Positions 23,889-33,393 of a stretch of DNA of 64,000 bases are shown piece by piece. Every line of letters begins with the position of its first letter. The first letter of the stretch is position 1. The stretch is from Opitutus sp. (GTDB lineage: Bacteria > Verrucomicrobiota > Verrucomicrobiia > Opitutales > Opitutaceae): the NCBI GenBank assembly GCA_024998815.1, contig JACEUQ010000003.1, positions 447,900-511,899 on the forward strand, in the 5' to 3' direction. Below the pieces are notes generated by a model that was not told the DNA's origin, ran no database searches, and worked only from the letters and a program-made list of their open reading frames with translations. The position numbers were made by a program, and so were the translations under genes.

Positions 23889-26429
23889 TCACCCATCCGG
23901 TGCCGCGCGCCGCCGTAACCGAGCCTCGGCCCAGTCGGCATGGTCGCTGTGGTCGCCATCGCCCGCATCGGTTACCACCAATCGCAGGATCGATCCGCCA
24001 GTGGTATCCACGCTGATTTTAGCCGGGGTGTCGCCTACGCGCAGGGTGGGCGACTGGAAAACCTTGCGATCGTCCACCCAGACCTCGAATTGCACGCTGC
24101 CCGCCCCGCCGATCTGGGAATCGTCCACGCCGACATCCGCCTCGAAGCGGTCGTAGTTGCCGCCGAGATTAAACTGCAGGTCGGAGTTGGCGTGGGTTCC
24201 CAAGCCGTTGGCATAGCGGTGGCCTTTGAGCGACAGGGGATCGAGATTGAAGGCTCGGTCGTATTTTAAGGTGCCGTAGGACTGCTCCACGCTGCGGGGT
24301 TCGAGTTCGCTGATGCCCACGTAAGTCTGGCCGTCGGCAGGATCGAGTTTGGCGCGGACTAACTCCGCGCTGGACGCGCGCGTTTCGTAAAGGGTGTAGG
24401 CGGCGCCGCGACTCGGCTGGTCGAAAATGAGCCGGTGGTGTCGGGAGAAGGCGGCGCGGTTGATCCGGTAGATCCCGTTTTCCTCGGGGCCGATCATGAC
24501 ATGGGTAACGTGCGCCGAGGTGATTAAAAACGGGTCGGCTTCACGATAAGCGCGAGCCACGGTGTCTTCGGTTTGCTGGTCGGCAAAGCCGGTTTCACGG
24601 GTGTAAGAGCCGTTGACCACGCGGCGGCCGGCGAGGGCCGGAACCAGGTGAACAAAGGAGTTGGCCGTGAGGAAAACCGCGTCTTTGGGCGTGTTGATTT
24701 TAATCCAGTCGGCGACCATGCGGTCGCTGGCGCTGAACAGTCGCTCCGGCTCACGGCGGTAACGCAGCGCCCATTCGATGCCCGAAGGCACGACCGAACC
24801 GAGGCCCACCAGCGCCACCGCGGTGATTTTAAGCACCCTCGATTTTCCCCATAATTGCGCCAGCCAACGCCCCGCGCACAGGCAGAGCAGCACGTTGAGA
24901 TAGAGCACGAATTTATTGCTGTCGCCCCAGTTGGGGGTGAAGCGGAAGACATTGATGACGCCAAAATAAAAGCCCGCGATGAACAGCAGGGCGAGCAGGG
25001 CGGTTTTGCCGCGCCGGTCCTCGTCGTTGTCGCCGCGTCTGCGCAGCAGCCACCAGCCGAGACCGGCCAGCCCGAGCACCAGTGACGGCCCGGCGACACG
25101 AAGCCAAAACCAGACGCGCTTGAGATGCAGCCATTCGGGAATTTCGGGCAACGCGTCCAGATGCTTGGCGACGTCGAAGCCGGAAAACCCGGCGGTTTTT
25201 TGCTGCGATAAGATAAACGCCAATTGTATCCCGATCGGAATCGCCGCGAGCCCCAGAAGCGCGAGCTTCGACCACGGGAAGCCGGAGGAGGCGCGGGGCG
25301 CGGTGGGTGCGGGCGGCGGTGCGCTGCCGGCCGGTGCGGGTGCTTCGATCGCCAGCCGATCCATCATCCGCGCGAACCAACCGCGGTGTGCTGCCCGTGT
25401 GAGCGGGCGCGGCGTGCGTTCACTTAGCACGTACAAGCCCACGAGCGGGGCGAGGGTGAGGAACGTGTGCATGTGAAACAGCGGCATGAACGCAACGGCG
25501 CCGACCAGGCAACAGGTCGTGCGGTCGAGGGCGGAGCGCTCGGTGTGTTTCCGGTACAGCGCGACCAAGATCAGCATCGCCAACGGGAAGCCTGCCAGGA
25601 AGGGCAGCTGCGGCTGGAAGTAGTCGATGATGACGTTGAGGAAATTGTAGTAGGGGTAGGTGACGTGGTCCTCGATGCTGGCCCAGGAGCCGAGCGAGAG
25701 CGGGATGTTGCCCGAGGGGTAGCCGAGCAGGCCGAAGAGCACGTTAACCACTCCGACGTGGCCGAAGAAAAACAGCAGTGCGGCGAACAGGGTGGCAGCG
25801 CGGGTTTTTGCCACCGTAAAAAACAGGTGGCAGGTCAGCGTGCAGAGCGAAAACGCCAGCAGCACCATCGGGATTTTTAACGCGTACAGCAGGTCGAAGC
25901 CGCCTTTGTTGAGGATGGCGGCAAAGAAGTTCGCCATGAAGTGGTAACTCAGGCGGGCGCCGGCGGATTGCGGGTTGTAAGGGGGGAACGCGCTCTGCTC
26001 GACGAAGGCCGAGACGGTGCCCATGTGATACGCGAGGTCGCGGGTGTTGCCGCGAAACAGGATGTCGCCCTCGGCGTTGGCCCACACGCAGACGCCAAAA
26101 TAGACGGTGATCACCGCCGTGGGAACGGCGCTCGCCAGCCAGAATGTACGATTTGGCTTAGGCAGCGCGGCGAACCAGGCGCCATTTAGCCCGCGGTAGT
26201 GCCAGGCCCAGAGGTTAAACCCGAGCATGATCCCGGTGCCGACAAGGATGACCCCGCCAGTGAAGCCGCAGCCCCAAGCCAGCAAAAACAGCAGCCAGGC
26301 CGCGCAAAACGTGCCGAGCACGATGCCGGCGGCCAGGCGTACCCACCGGTCGCCCCGGCTCAAGCCGAACACCTCATCGAGGATCAGGCCGAACCAAACG
26401 GCGGTGAATAAAAAAAGCGCGGCGATCAT
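23889..26429 (-). CDS. Large multi-pass membrane protein with C-terminal NPCBM domain
   Basis: The 846-residue protein has roughly a dozen hydrophobic segments in its first ~570 residues (MIAALFLFTAVWFGLILDEV; LLFLLAWGCGFTGGVILVGT), a periplasmic part, and a last ~120 residues that are a clear NPCBM module: GHRYANGLGTHANSDLQFNL, ADVGVDDSQIGGAGSVQFEV and LRLVVTDAGDGDHSDHADWA. The membrane part looks like the DUF2298/GT-C group of large surface-glycan proteins, but no catalytic motif could be fixed. Last gene of the operon; its start overlaps the stop of the preceding gene by 4 bases. Confidence 0.65.
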   Translation of the reverse strand: MIAALFLFTAVWFGLILDEVFGLSRGDRWVRLAAGIVLGTFCAAWLLFLLAWGCGFTGGVILVGTGIMLGFNLWAWHYRGLNGAWFAALPKPNRTFWLASAVPTAVITVYFGVCVWANAEGDILFRGNTRDLAYHMGTVSAFVEQSAFPPYNPQSAGARLSYHFMANFFAAILNKGGFDLLYALKIPMVLLAFSLCTLTCHLFFTVAKTRAATLFAALLFFFGHVGVVNVLFGLLGYPSGNIPLSLGSWASIEDHVTYPYYNFLNVIIDYFQPQLPFLAGFPLAMLILVALYRKHTERSALDRTTCCLVGAVAFMPLFHMHTFLTLAPLVGLYVLSERTPRPLTRAAHRGWFARMMDRLAIEAPAPAGSAPPPAPTAPRASSGFPWSKLALLGLAAIPIGIQLAFILSQQKTAGFSGFDVAKHLDALPEIPEWLHLKRVWFWLRVAGPSLVLGLAGLGWWLLRRRGDNDEDRRGKTALLALLFIAGFYFGVINVFRFTPNWGDSNKFVLYLNVLLCLCAGRWLAQLWGKSRVLKITAVALVGLGSVVPSGIEWALRYRREPERLFSASDRMVADWIKINTPKDAVFLTANSFVHLVPALAGRRVVNGSYTRETGFADQQTEDTVARAYREADPFLITSAHVTHVMIGPEENGIYRINRAAFSRHHRLIFDQPSRGAAYTLYETRASSAELVRAKLDPADGQTYVGISELEPRSVEQSYGTLKYDRAFNLDPLSLKGHRYANGLGTHANSDLQFNLGGNYDRFEADVGVDDSQIGGAGSVQFEVWVDDRKVFQSPTLRVGDTPAKISVDTTGGSILRLVVTDAGDGDHSDHADWAEARLRRRAAPDG

Positions 26430-28540
26430 TTGCCGTGCAGGTAGTTTTTCAGGTTGAGGGCGTCGAGTGCCGCGTTGCGTTCGTCGGTCCAGATCACGGC
26501 CTGCCCGGGTGGTAACGGGTCGTGGATGTTAACCGTGCGCCGTACCCGGCCGTCGTCCTCTTCAGCTGGCAGCCAAGCCAACGCCTCATGAATCTGTTCG
26601 GCGCGCCCGACCAGAATGTATTGGGAGCTGGTGCAGTCCCAGTCCGTCGTCTCGGTGGTGTGGGCGATGTCCGTGACCACCCGCAGCGCGTGCAAGCCAA
26701 GGGTGTTCGCGGTGGCGGCGATGACGGGGAACAGGGTTTGGTAGCGGCTGGAAACGTGGATCGCGAGCAGGCCGTGGCGTTTTTCGAGCCGCTTGGAGTA
26801 AATGCCCAACGCCTCGCGAGTGAGCAGGTGGGGCGGCACGGCGTCACCGGTGAACGCATCGATCACGATCAGATCGTAGTCGGTCGTGGTCGTTTCCAAC
26901 CCTTTGCGCCCATCAGTTTCCAAAAGGCGAATACGGCCGGGCGAGTCGTTGATAAACGTGAAATGGTCCCGCGCCAGGTGGACGGCCTTCGGGTCAATGT
27001 CCCAAAAATCCACTGCGTCGGTAGGCCGGGCGTAGGCGGCCAAGGTTCCCGCGCCAAGCCCAACCACGGCGGTCGTGGTGGATGATTTTTGCTTTTGGGT
27101 TTCGGTGATTACCCGGCCGATGCCCGAGCTCTCCGTGTAGTAAAGCGTGGGCTGGCGGCGGGTGTTGGCATTGGTGGTAATCTGCGTGCCGTGGGTGGTG
27201 GTTTCGCTCGATAAAATCAGCCCGTTCTGGTCGGTCTTGAGCATCGAGTAGCCATAAACATTGCGGAATCGGCGCACGTTTTCCATGCCGGCCGCTTCGT
27301 CGCGTGTTTGGGTCAGCACCAGCCCGAGCACCGGGGACAACGCGATGGCGCTGATCACCCCGACGGTGATCGGGTCGCGTTGGGTGGACATACGCAGTAG
27401 GCCGACGATGAGCAGCACGCAGGAAACCGCCAACAACTCCGATGGGCGCAGGAAAAAAACGGGAGCGGCAAAGCTGGCGAATAAGCCGCCCGCCACACCG
27501 CCGACGGCGAGCACCAGGTAGAACGCGGCGAAGCGTTGTTGGGGGCGGGTTTGGTGCAGCAGGCCGTTGGCAAAAAAACTGCCCGAGGCACTCAGTGACA
27601 ACACCCAGAATGCAACCCAGCCGTCCACCGTGCTTGGGCTGACGCCTTTGGTGAGCATAAATCCGGTCAGGCTTAACGCCAGCCAGCCAAGGCAAAGCTG
27701 GGTGTAGCGCGGTTGCCACATCCCCGAAAACGTCACCAGGAAGCTGAGCAAAAACAGGCCAAACGGGCCGACCCACGACAGCGGGCTGGAGCCGATCTCG
27801 GCGGCGATGTGGTGGGTGGCCCCGAGCATGCCGACGCAGGCCAAGGCGCTCAGCCCCAGCCAGAATCCAATCTGGCCTACACTGAGTTTTTCGGTGGCCG
27901 GTTCGGGGCGCTGATCGGCCCCCGCCGTGCGTAAAAACAGAAAGCCGGCCACCCCGATCAGGCCGACGAAAACGCCCAAAATGCCCTGCCAGTAAAACAC
28001 CTGATCGGAGACGGGGATGGAGCGCTCAACGGTGAACGGGTACAGCACCACCGCGAGCAGGCTGCCGGCGTTGGAAATCGCATACAGGTGATAAGGCACC
28101 GCCTTGTTCTGGCGGCCAAGCCAGCCGTGCAGCAGCGGGCTGGTGCTAAACAGCAAAACCATGGCGGGTAACGAGGCCACCGAGAGCGTTCCAACGATCC
28201 CGCCCACTCCGGTCCACTCGCTGGTTTGCGCCCAGCCCAGGCGGCTGGCGAGCATCGCAACCAAGCCCAGCGCGGCCGTCGCCCCGACCTGCACGAGCGC
28301 CCGCCGCTGGAGCAGCCAAATCGCCCAGCCGTAGCCGAGCAGCAGGGCGATTTGAAAATACAGCATGGTGCCCAGCCAGGTGGAGGCGGCGCCGCCTTGG
28401 GTGGGCAGCAGGAGTTTGCCCACGAGCGGCTGTACCGAAAACGACAGGAAGGAGGCCAGCGAAACGGCGGCGATCACCGTGCCGCGCAAGGCGTTTTCCT
28501 GAACGCGCGGTGAGAGGTTAAGGCGGGAAAAAACAGACAT
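26426..28540 (-). CDS. Membrane-anchored spermidine-synthase-like protein
   Basis: The 704-residue product has about a dozen membrane spans (FLSFSVQPLVGKLLLPTQGG; WLGTMLYFQIALLLGYGWAI) up to about 440, then a soluble C-terminal domain of the spermidine synthase/SAM-dependent transferase fold: VGLGAGTLAAYARPTDAVDF (about 510-530), WDIDPKAVHLARDHFTF and YDLIVIDAFTGDAVPPHLLT (about 570-590). Such fused MFS-type/spermidine-synthase proteins are widespread and uncharacterised; whether polyamine or another group is transferred is not known. I chose the ATG at 28540 (MSVFSRLNLSPRVQENALRG), 29 bases after the radical SAM stop; the frame runs further upstream with unrelated residues. Confidence 0.75.
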   Translation of the reverse strand: MSVFSRLNLSPRVQENALRGTVIAAVSLASFLSFSVQPLVGKLLLPTQGGAASTWLGTMLYFQIALLLGYGWAIWLLQRRALVQVGATAALGLVAMLASRLGWAQTSEWTGVGGIVGTLSVASLPAMVLLFSTSPLLHGWLGRQNKAVPYHLYAISNAGSLLAVVLYPFTVERSIPVSDQVFYWQGILGVFVGLIGVAGFLFLRTAGADQRPEPATEKLSVGQIGFWLGLSALACVGMLGATHHIAAEIGSSPLSWVGPFGLFLLSFLVTFSGMWQPRYTQLCLGWLALSLTGFMLTKGVSPSTVDGWVAFWVLSLSASGSFFANGLLHQTRPQQRFAAFYLVLAVGGVAGGLFASFAAPVFFLRPSELLAVSCVLLIVGLLRMSTQRDPITVGVISAIALSPVLGLVLTQTRDEAAGMENVRRFRNVYGYSMLKTDQNGLILSSETTTHGTQITTNANTRRQPTLYYTESSGIGRVITETQKQKSSTTTAVVGLGAGTLAAYARPTDAVDFWDIDPKAVHLARDHFTFINDSPGRIRLLETDGRKGLETTTTDYDLIVIDAFTGDAVPPHLLTREALGIYSKRLEKRHGLLAIHVSSRYQTLFPVIAATANTLGLHALRVVTDIAHTTETTDWDCTSSQYILVGRAEQIHEALAWLPAEEDDGRVRRTVNIHDPLPPGQAVIWTDERNAALDALNLKNYLHGK

Positions 28541-28569
28541 GTTAAATAAAGCGGGAGGCGGCGCAGGCG

Positions 28570-29712
28570 TTAGCTGCCGGTGATGAGGGCGAGGGTGGAG
28601 CGAATGGGTGAAGCCATGATCGCGGGGTAAGCCTCGCAGGGCGTCCAGCACTTCGGGCATTTGCCCTCGGCCACCGCGCGCCGGGTGCCGTCGCGCCGCG
28701 CTGCCGTGATCAGGGGCATGAGCGCGTAGTCGGTGCTGCGGACATTGCCAAGTGGGCGGTCCCAGATCGTGCACGGATAAACTTCGCCCTTTTCCGAAAG
28801 GTAGGCGGTGGAGAGGAGCGCTGAACAGGTGATTTTGGTGTGCCCGCTGGCAAGGTAACGCCGGGCCTCGGCGCGGTAGATTCGCTCAAAGCCGCGCATG
28901 GCCAGCGAGGCGCCGGTTTGCGCCCGAGTAGCGGTCGCTTCGATCGCGGCGGCCACCTCGGCGCGATGTTCAGCCCCGCCAAAGGTTTCATCGGCCCGGT
29001 TGGCTTGGTTGCCGTAGTAGTGCTGTGAAAAATGCGGGATGTTGAGGTGGAACGTGCCCCAATCAATCGGCGCCTCGCCGCGCTCGACCAGCGCGGTGTT
29101 GATGGCGGCGAAGGTGTCCTCGACGAGCTCCGAGCTGGTGCGCCCGCAGGAGGCTTTATGTCCATGCAGGGTCATGCCGACGTAGGTGTTTTCCGCCCCG
29201 ATCTCGCGGCGCACGGCCGCAAAGGTGTCGATGGCGTGGGCAAAATCGTTGCGGATGCCGCGCAGGCGGTCGTTGAGCGCGGGTGGGCCGTCGATCGAAA
29301 CGGTCACAATCAGGCGCGCACGCACCGTTTGGCGGAGTTGGGCCACTGTTTCGTGAATGCGTTTGGTGGCGATGCCGTTGGTGGGGAAATGCACCAGCAG
29401 CAGGTCGGGGCAGGCTTCGGCGAAGGCTTGGATTACCTCAACGAAATCGGGGCGATCGGTGGGCTCGCCGCCCGTGAAGTCGATCCATTGCAAAAACGGG
29501 TTGGCCTTTGCGAGCGAGCGGACCTCGGCGAGCGAGAGTTCGTTGTCGAGACCGCCGGGGGTGTCTTTGACCTTCCAGATGTCGCAGTACACGCAGCGCG
29601 AGTGGCAGCGCTTGGTGACGACAAAGATCAGCTTGGTGGGCGCCCCTTCGTGGCCGACGGCCGCGGCCAGGGTGCGCCCCGCAAAACGACTCCAGGAATA
29701 CACTCCGCTCAT
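28570..29712 (-). CDS. Radical SAM enzyme with SPASM-like C-terminal cysteines
   Basis: The 380-residue protein has the cluster motif KRCHSRCVYCDIW (Cys 36, 40, 43; CX3CX2C), followed by FTGGEPTDRPDF (about 78-89) and VTVSIDGPPALNDRLRGIRN (about 137-156), all typical of the radical SAM barrel. The C-terminal CSALLSTAYLSEKGEVYPCT and GKCPKCWTPCEAYP provide more cysteines, suggesting an auxiliary Fe-S cluster as in SPASM/twitch proteins. The substrate is unknown. It lies between the PMT-like gene (4-base overlap) and the spermidine-synthase-like gene. Confidence 0.8.
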   Translation of the reverse strand: MSGVYSWSRFAGRTLAAAVGHEGAPTKLIFVVTKRCHSRCVYCDIWKVKDTPGGLDNELSLAEVRSLAKANPFLQWIDFTGGEPTDRPDFVEVIQAFAEACPDLLLVHFPTNGIATKRIHETVAQLRQTVRARLIVTVSIDGPPALNDRLRGIRNDFAHAIDTFAAVRREIGAENTYVGMTLHGHKASCGRTSSELVEDTFAAINTALVERGEAPIDWGTFHLNIPHFSQHYYGNQANRADETFGGAEHRAEVAAAIEATATRAQTGASLAMRGFERIYRAEARRYLASGHTKITCSALLSTAYLSEKGEVYPCTIWDRPLGNVRSTDYALMPLITAARRDGTRRAVAEGKCPKCWTPCEAYPAIMASPIRSTLALITGS

Positions 29713-31655
29713 GGCGTGGGTTCGGCGGCGGGGGTGGTGACCGGTGCTGGGGCCGTCCTCGTGGGGGACTCGGAAACCGCGCCAGGCCCCGCGAGGACTT
29801 CGTCGACGGTGATCGACTTATGGTGGATCACCGCACCGCCGCCGAAGATCTTCCGGGCGTGGGGCGTATCCAGGCGGAAAAGCGCGAACTGAACTGCTTC
29901 GGCGTTCTTGCGCACGAACAGGGACGCCTGGGTGTCGTCGATGAGCTTGCGCAAAACGGCGGCGAATTGCGGCTCGCAGTTCATCCAGTAATCCCAGTGC
30001 AGGTAAATCCCGCCCGGGTACTGGTTGACCAAGGCGAGCATCTCGTTGCGCAGTGCCGGTTGGATCGTGTCGATGTGCGCGGCGTTTCGCCCGAGCACGT
30101 TCCAGATGCACGGGTCGATGGAAACCACCAGCGAGCCGGTGGGCAACGTGGGCGCCACTTCCGCGCAAAAATCGATGTCGGCGCGGGCCTCGTTGGATTC
30201 ACGTCCGAGCGTGGGCACGTAGCTCATGGCCGTTACCCAGTTCAAACCGACCAGCACGCCGACAGCGGACAACGCCAGCCGGTAAGGCCGAAGCAACGCG
30301 ATCAACGCTGCGGCGCCGATGCCCGCCAGCAGCGCCACGGGAATGGCCGAAACCAGGGCGTAGCGGGAACTGGCGCCGTAATAATAACCGCCGGCGTAAA
30401 ACAGCACGAAAATCCCCCACGACATCGCGAACCAGAGCCCCAGGCTCAACCCCAGCCAGCGGTTGCGAACCGCCAGCCAGCCCGCCCCAACCAGCGCCAA
30501 CACAGATCCTGCCAGTGGATACCATTTTTGTTGTAAAAAATACCCCGCGTTGCTCTCCAAATTTTTGCTGATGAAGGCGACGTCGAAGCGGCGGCCGTCG
30601 GTCGCGCCCCAATCCTCGGTGCGCACCGACCAGAGGTGGAGCAAGTTCGGCGTGATCAGCGCCAGCGAGAGCGCCAGCGCGGCCCAGGTGACGCGGTCCT
30701 CAAGAAAGCGCCGGTCGGCAGCCCACAGCAGGCTGGCCGCCACGGGGTAAATGAGCAGCGACTCGGGGCGGAAATACGCCGCGAACGCAGCGGTCGCCGC
30801 CACCAGCAGGCCGGTGAGCGGCGAACTTTCGCCGGTATCGAGATTGCGCAGGCGGGCGTGCAGGCAGACCGCCAGAAAACAGGCGGTGGCGCTCCCGACG
30901 GTGGTTGGCTCCACCGAAACGCTGTTGCCCCACCACAGAACGAGCGGGGTGAAGACAAACCCCAGGGCGGCGGCGAGTGGCGTGAACGCAGGCAGGGCAA
31001 AGGGCGCCAGTACCAAAGCGAAATACACCGCTGCCGCCGTCAGGCCCACGACCGCGCGGATGGTGACGTGCGAAGTCTGGTCGGAGACGCCGCCCAGTTT
31101 ATAGGCCCAGGACAGTAAGTAGGGGTGGCCGTTGGGCTGCTTATTGGGTGCGGCGGCGAAGACCTTGAAATCGCCATATTCTGCGGTCGCGTGGCGGGCA
31201 TACTCGGCCCGTCCGGTGTGGGCGATTGTCTGGCCGATTTGCATATAAATATGCTCGTCGTAAAAAATGCGTGTCGTCTTGGGTGCCAGTCCGCAGGCGA
31301 GGTAGCCGAGTACCGCCAGCCCCAGCCCTGTCGCCAGATGGCGACGGCCGAGCAGTCGTCCCAACGGCCCGAGCAGCGCACCGAGCGCGGTCAAGCCGAG
31401 TGTCAGGCAGGCGTGCATGCCCCAGACGGTTGAAACCGGCACGATGGCGCGTTGTTCGTCGTTGGTCATCTCGGTGACGACGCGTTGCGCCCAAAACACC
31501 GCTGCCGCCAGCGCCAGCAGACAAAATCCGTACCAGAGCCAGTCACCACGGCGGGCCAGGGCTTTTGTGGCAGCAGGTGTCGTCGGGGGCGCGGGCGGCT
31601 CCCCTTGGACGGTGGAGTTCGGCGCGTCGCTGAGTTCTGGATCAGGTGTGGGCAT
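29709..31655 (-). CDS. PMT/ArnT-like (GT39/GT83-type) membrane glycosyltransferase
   Basis: The 648-residue protein has about ten membrane spans. The first periplasmic loop carries RIFYDEHIYMQIGQTIAHTG (about 135-154) with the Asp-Glu expected in GT-C enzymes that use polyprenyl-phosphate sugars, followed by YGDFKVFAAAPNKQPNGHPY. The C-terminal ~130 residues are a soluble periplasmic domain (SIDPCIWNVLGRNAAHIDTI). It probably transfers a lipid-linked sugar onto protein or lipid on the periplasmic side. I chose the ATG at 31655 (MPTPDPELSD); the N-terminal ~30 residues are Pro/Ala-rich. It overlaps the carbamoyltransferase gene by 14 bases. Confidence 0.72.
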   Translation of the reverse strand: MPTPDPELSDAPNSTVQGEPPAPPTTPAATKALARRGDWLWYGFCLLALAAAVFWAQRVVTEMTNDEQRAIVPVSTVWGMHACLTLGLTALGALLGPLGRLLGRRHLATGLGLAVLGYLACGLAPKTTRIFYDEHIYMQIGQTIAHTGRAEYARHATAEYGDFKVFAAAPNKQPNGHPYLLSWAYKLGGVSDQTSHVTIRAVVGLTAAAVYFALVLAPFALPAFTPLAAALGFVFTPLVLWWGNSVSVEPTTVGSATACFLAVCLHARLRNLDTGESSPLTGLLVAATAAFAAYFRPESLLIYPVAASLLWAADRRFLEDRVTWAALALSLALITPNLLHLWSVRTEDWGATDGRRFDVAFISKNLESNAGYFLQQKWYPLAGSVLALVGAGWLAVRNRWLGLSLGLWFAMSWGIFVLFYAGGYYYGASSRYALVSAIPVALLAGIGAAALIALLRPYRLALSAVGVLVGLNWVTAMSYVPTLGRESNEARADIDFCAEVAPTLPTGSLVVSIDPCIWNVLGRNAAHIDTIQPALRNEMLALVNQYPGGIYLHWDYWMNCEPQFAAVLRKLIDDTQASLFVRKNAEAVQFALFRLDTPHARKIFGGGAVIHHKSITVDEVLAGPGAVSESPTRTAPAPVTTPAAEPTP

Positions 31656-33393
31656 GAGGCGGAGGCGTCTTTTTGGAGAGTAAAGCCGAGCCGAGCGCAA
31701 GGTGTTGCACGCCGCTTTCAAGCCACGCATCGACCACACCGGCGGCGTCGTCCGCCATGGGTTTACCGTGCATGTTGAGACTGGTGTTGATCACCGCGCC
31801 GACTCCGGTGAGTTCACGCATGCCGACGAGCAGGCGCCACCAGGGGTTGGCAGGATCGGACTCCACCATCTGCGGGCGGCAGGAGCCGTCGGGGCCGATC
31901 GCGCCCGCCAGCGCGGCGCGGCCTTGTGGCGTGGTGGCGAAGCCGGTGGTCATGTGGCGGTTCAGATCGCGCGCACCCCGGTAGTCGGCCAGCAGCGCGG
32001 TGGCTTCGTCGGCCAAAATCGTGGGGCAAAACGGCTGAAACCAGACGCGGCGTTTGAGGCGCAGGTTGAGGTCGTCGCGGGCCGCCACGCTGTCGGCCCG
32101 CGCGATGATGCTGCGCGCCCCCAGCGCGCGGGCGCCCAGCTCCATGCGACCTTGCGCCCACATGACGATCTCGCCGGCGGCGACGCGTTCGGCGGCGGCG
32201 CGGGCGATGTCGGCGGGGCGTTGCAACTCGGCACCGGTTTCGCGGGCGATTTTTTCGGCGTCGATTCCGAGGTCGCCGTGGTTGGTGCCGAGGCGGAAAT
32301 CGGTAAATGCGTTCGGGCGGCGGCCCGTCACCGTTCGCCAAATCGAGAGCGCCGCGCCGAGGGCCAGGCCACCGTCGCCCATCGCTGGGCACACCTCAAG
32401 TCGCTCCACCCCGGGCACGGCGCGAATGAGGCGGTTAACTTTGATGTTGGACGCCACCCCGCCGGCGTACCCGAACGCGCCCCGGCCCGTCGCTGCGGCG
32501 AGCAGGCCAAAAAATAGCGGCACGAGGTGTTCGAGGGTTTGCTGGGCCATGCGGCAGACCTGTTCACGAGGCGTGCACCAGACGACGTCGCGCACCGCCC
32601 GCGCCATACGCGCGGGCGCGATCGCACAGCGTAACACCGGCAGTCCGCGCGCATCGGTTGTGAGTGAAAACCAGGGTAAAAAAACATTGGCGCTCACCGG
32701 CTGTTCGGCGGCGTAGGTGGCCAGCGCCATGACCTTGCCCTCGTCTTCCAGCGGGCGCATTTGCAGCTCGTTGGTCACATGCTCGAAAAACAACCCGAGC
32801 GAGGCGGCACCGGGGATGGAGATGATTTTATCCAGCGAGGCGCTCGCTTCGGACCAGGCCCAGACCGAGCCGGATTCGCCGTCGCCGATTCCGTCGAGGG
32901 TGACGATGGTGGCGTCCGTGCCCCAGGTGGGCCAAAAGGCGGCGGAGGCTGCATGAGCGGCGTGGTGATCGACCAGAAAAACGTCGGCGAGCGGCACGTC
33001 GAGGGTGCGTGCAAACCAGCGGCGGGCCCAGCCGCGCAGCACGGGGTGCGTGGGCAACTGGGTGAGGGTGTATTTGGCGCGCAGGGTGAGCGGGTGCAGC
33101 GGGCCGGGCGGAGTGAGGCGGCGGCGCAACCGGTAATAGTTCTCCTTCATCGAGGGGAACGTGCGGGTGAGCGTTTTCGCGAAGTCCGAGGTGGTGGGCG
33201 CCCAGGCGATGCGCCGACCGGCGGCGGCCTCCCGCATGGCGGCCAGCGCGCGCACCGGCAGGCCGACATCGAGCTTGCGACCGCTCAGGCGCTCCTCGTT
33301 GAGCGCGAGTACGACCCGCCCGTCGATCACCAAGGCGGCGCCGGCGTCGTGGCCGTCCCATACGCCGATGACTGCATCGTAGGGCGCTTTCAT
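31642..33393 (-). CDS. NodU/CmcH-type O-carbamoyltransferase
   Basis: Transfers a carbamoyl group from carbamoyl phosphate, by way of a carbamoyl-adenylate, to a sugar or other hydroxyl. The 583 residues match the family (about 570-600). The N-terminal TsaD-like domain has GVWDGHDAGAALVIDG (about 10-25) and metal-binding VDHHAAHAASAAFW (about 141-154); the C-terminal catalytic part has ARALGARSIIARA (about 425-437), VWFQPFCPTI and VGAVINTSLNMHGKPM. In surface-glycan and nodulation loci this enzyme decorates sugars. It overlaps its neighbours by 4 and 14 bases. Confidence 0.9.
   Translation of the reverse strand: MKAPYDAVIGVWDGHDAGAALVIDGRVVLALNEERLSGRKLDVGLPVRALAAMREAAAGRRIAWAPTTSDFAKTLTRTFPSMKENYYRLRRRLTPPGPLHPLTLRAKYTLTQLPTHPVLRGWARRWFARTLDVPLADVFLVDHHAAHAASAAFWPTWGTDATIVTLDGIGDGESGSVWAWSEASASLDKIISIPGAASLGLFFEHVTNELQMRPLEDEGKVMALATYAAEQPVSANVFLPWFSLTTDARGLPVLRCAIAPARMARAVRDVVWCTPREQVCRMAQQTLEHLVPLFFGLLAAATGRGAFGYAGGVASNIKVNRLIRAVPGVERLEVCPAMGDGGLALGAALSIWRTVTGRRPNAFTDFRLGTNHGDLGIDAEKIARETGAELQRPADIARAAAERVAAGEIVMWAQGRMELGARALGARSIIARADSVAARDDLNLRLKRRVWFQPFCPTILADEATALLADYRGARDLNRHMTTGFATTPQGRAALAGAIGPDGSCRPQMVESDPANPWWRLLVGMRELTGVGAVINTSLNMHGKPMADDAAGVVDAWLESGVQHLALGSALLSKKTPPPHAHT

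Noticed and set aside
29032-29892. 286-residue plus-strand frame
   Set aside because: Antisense to the radical SAM and PMT-like genes, which have clear motifs.
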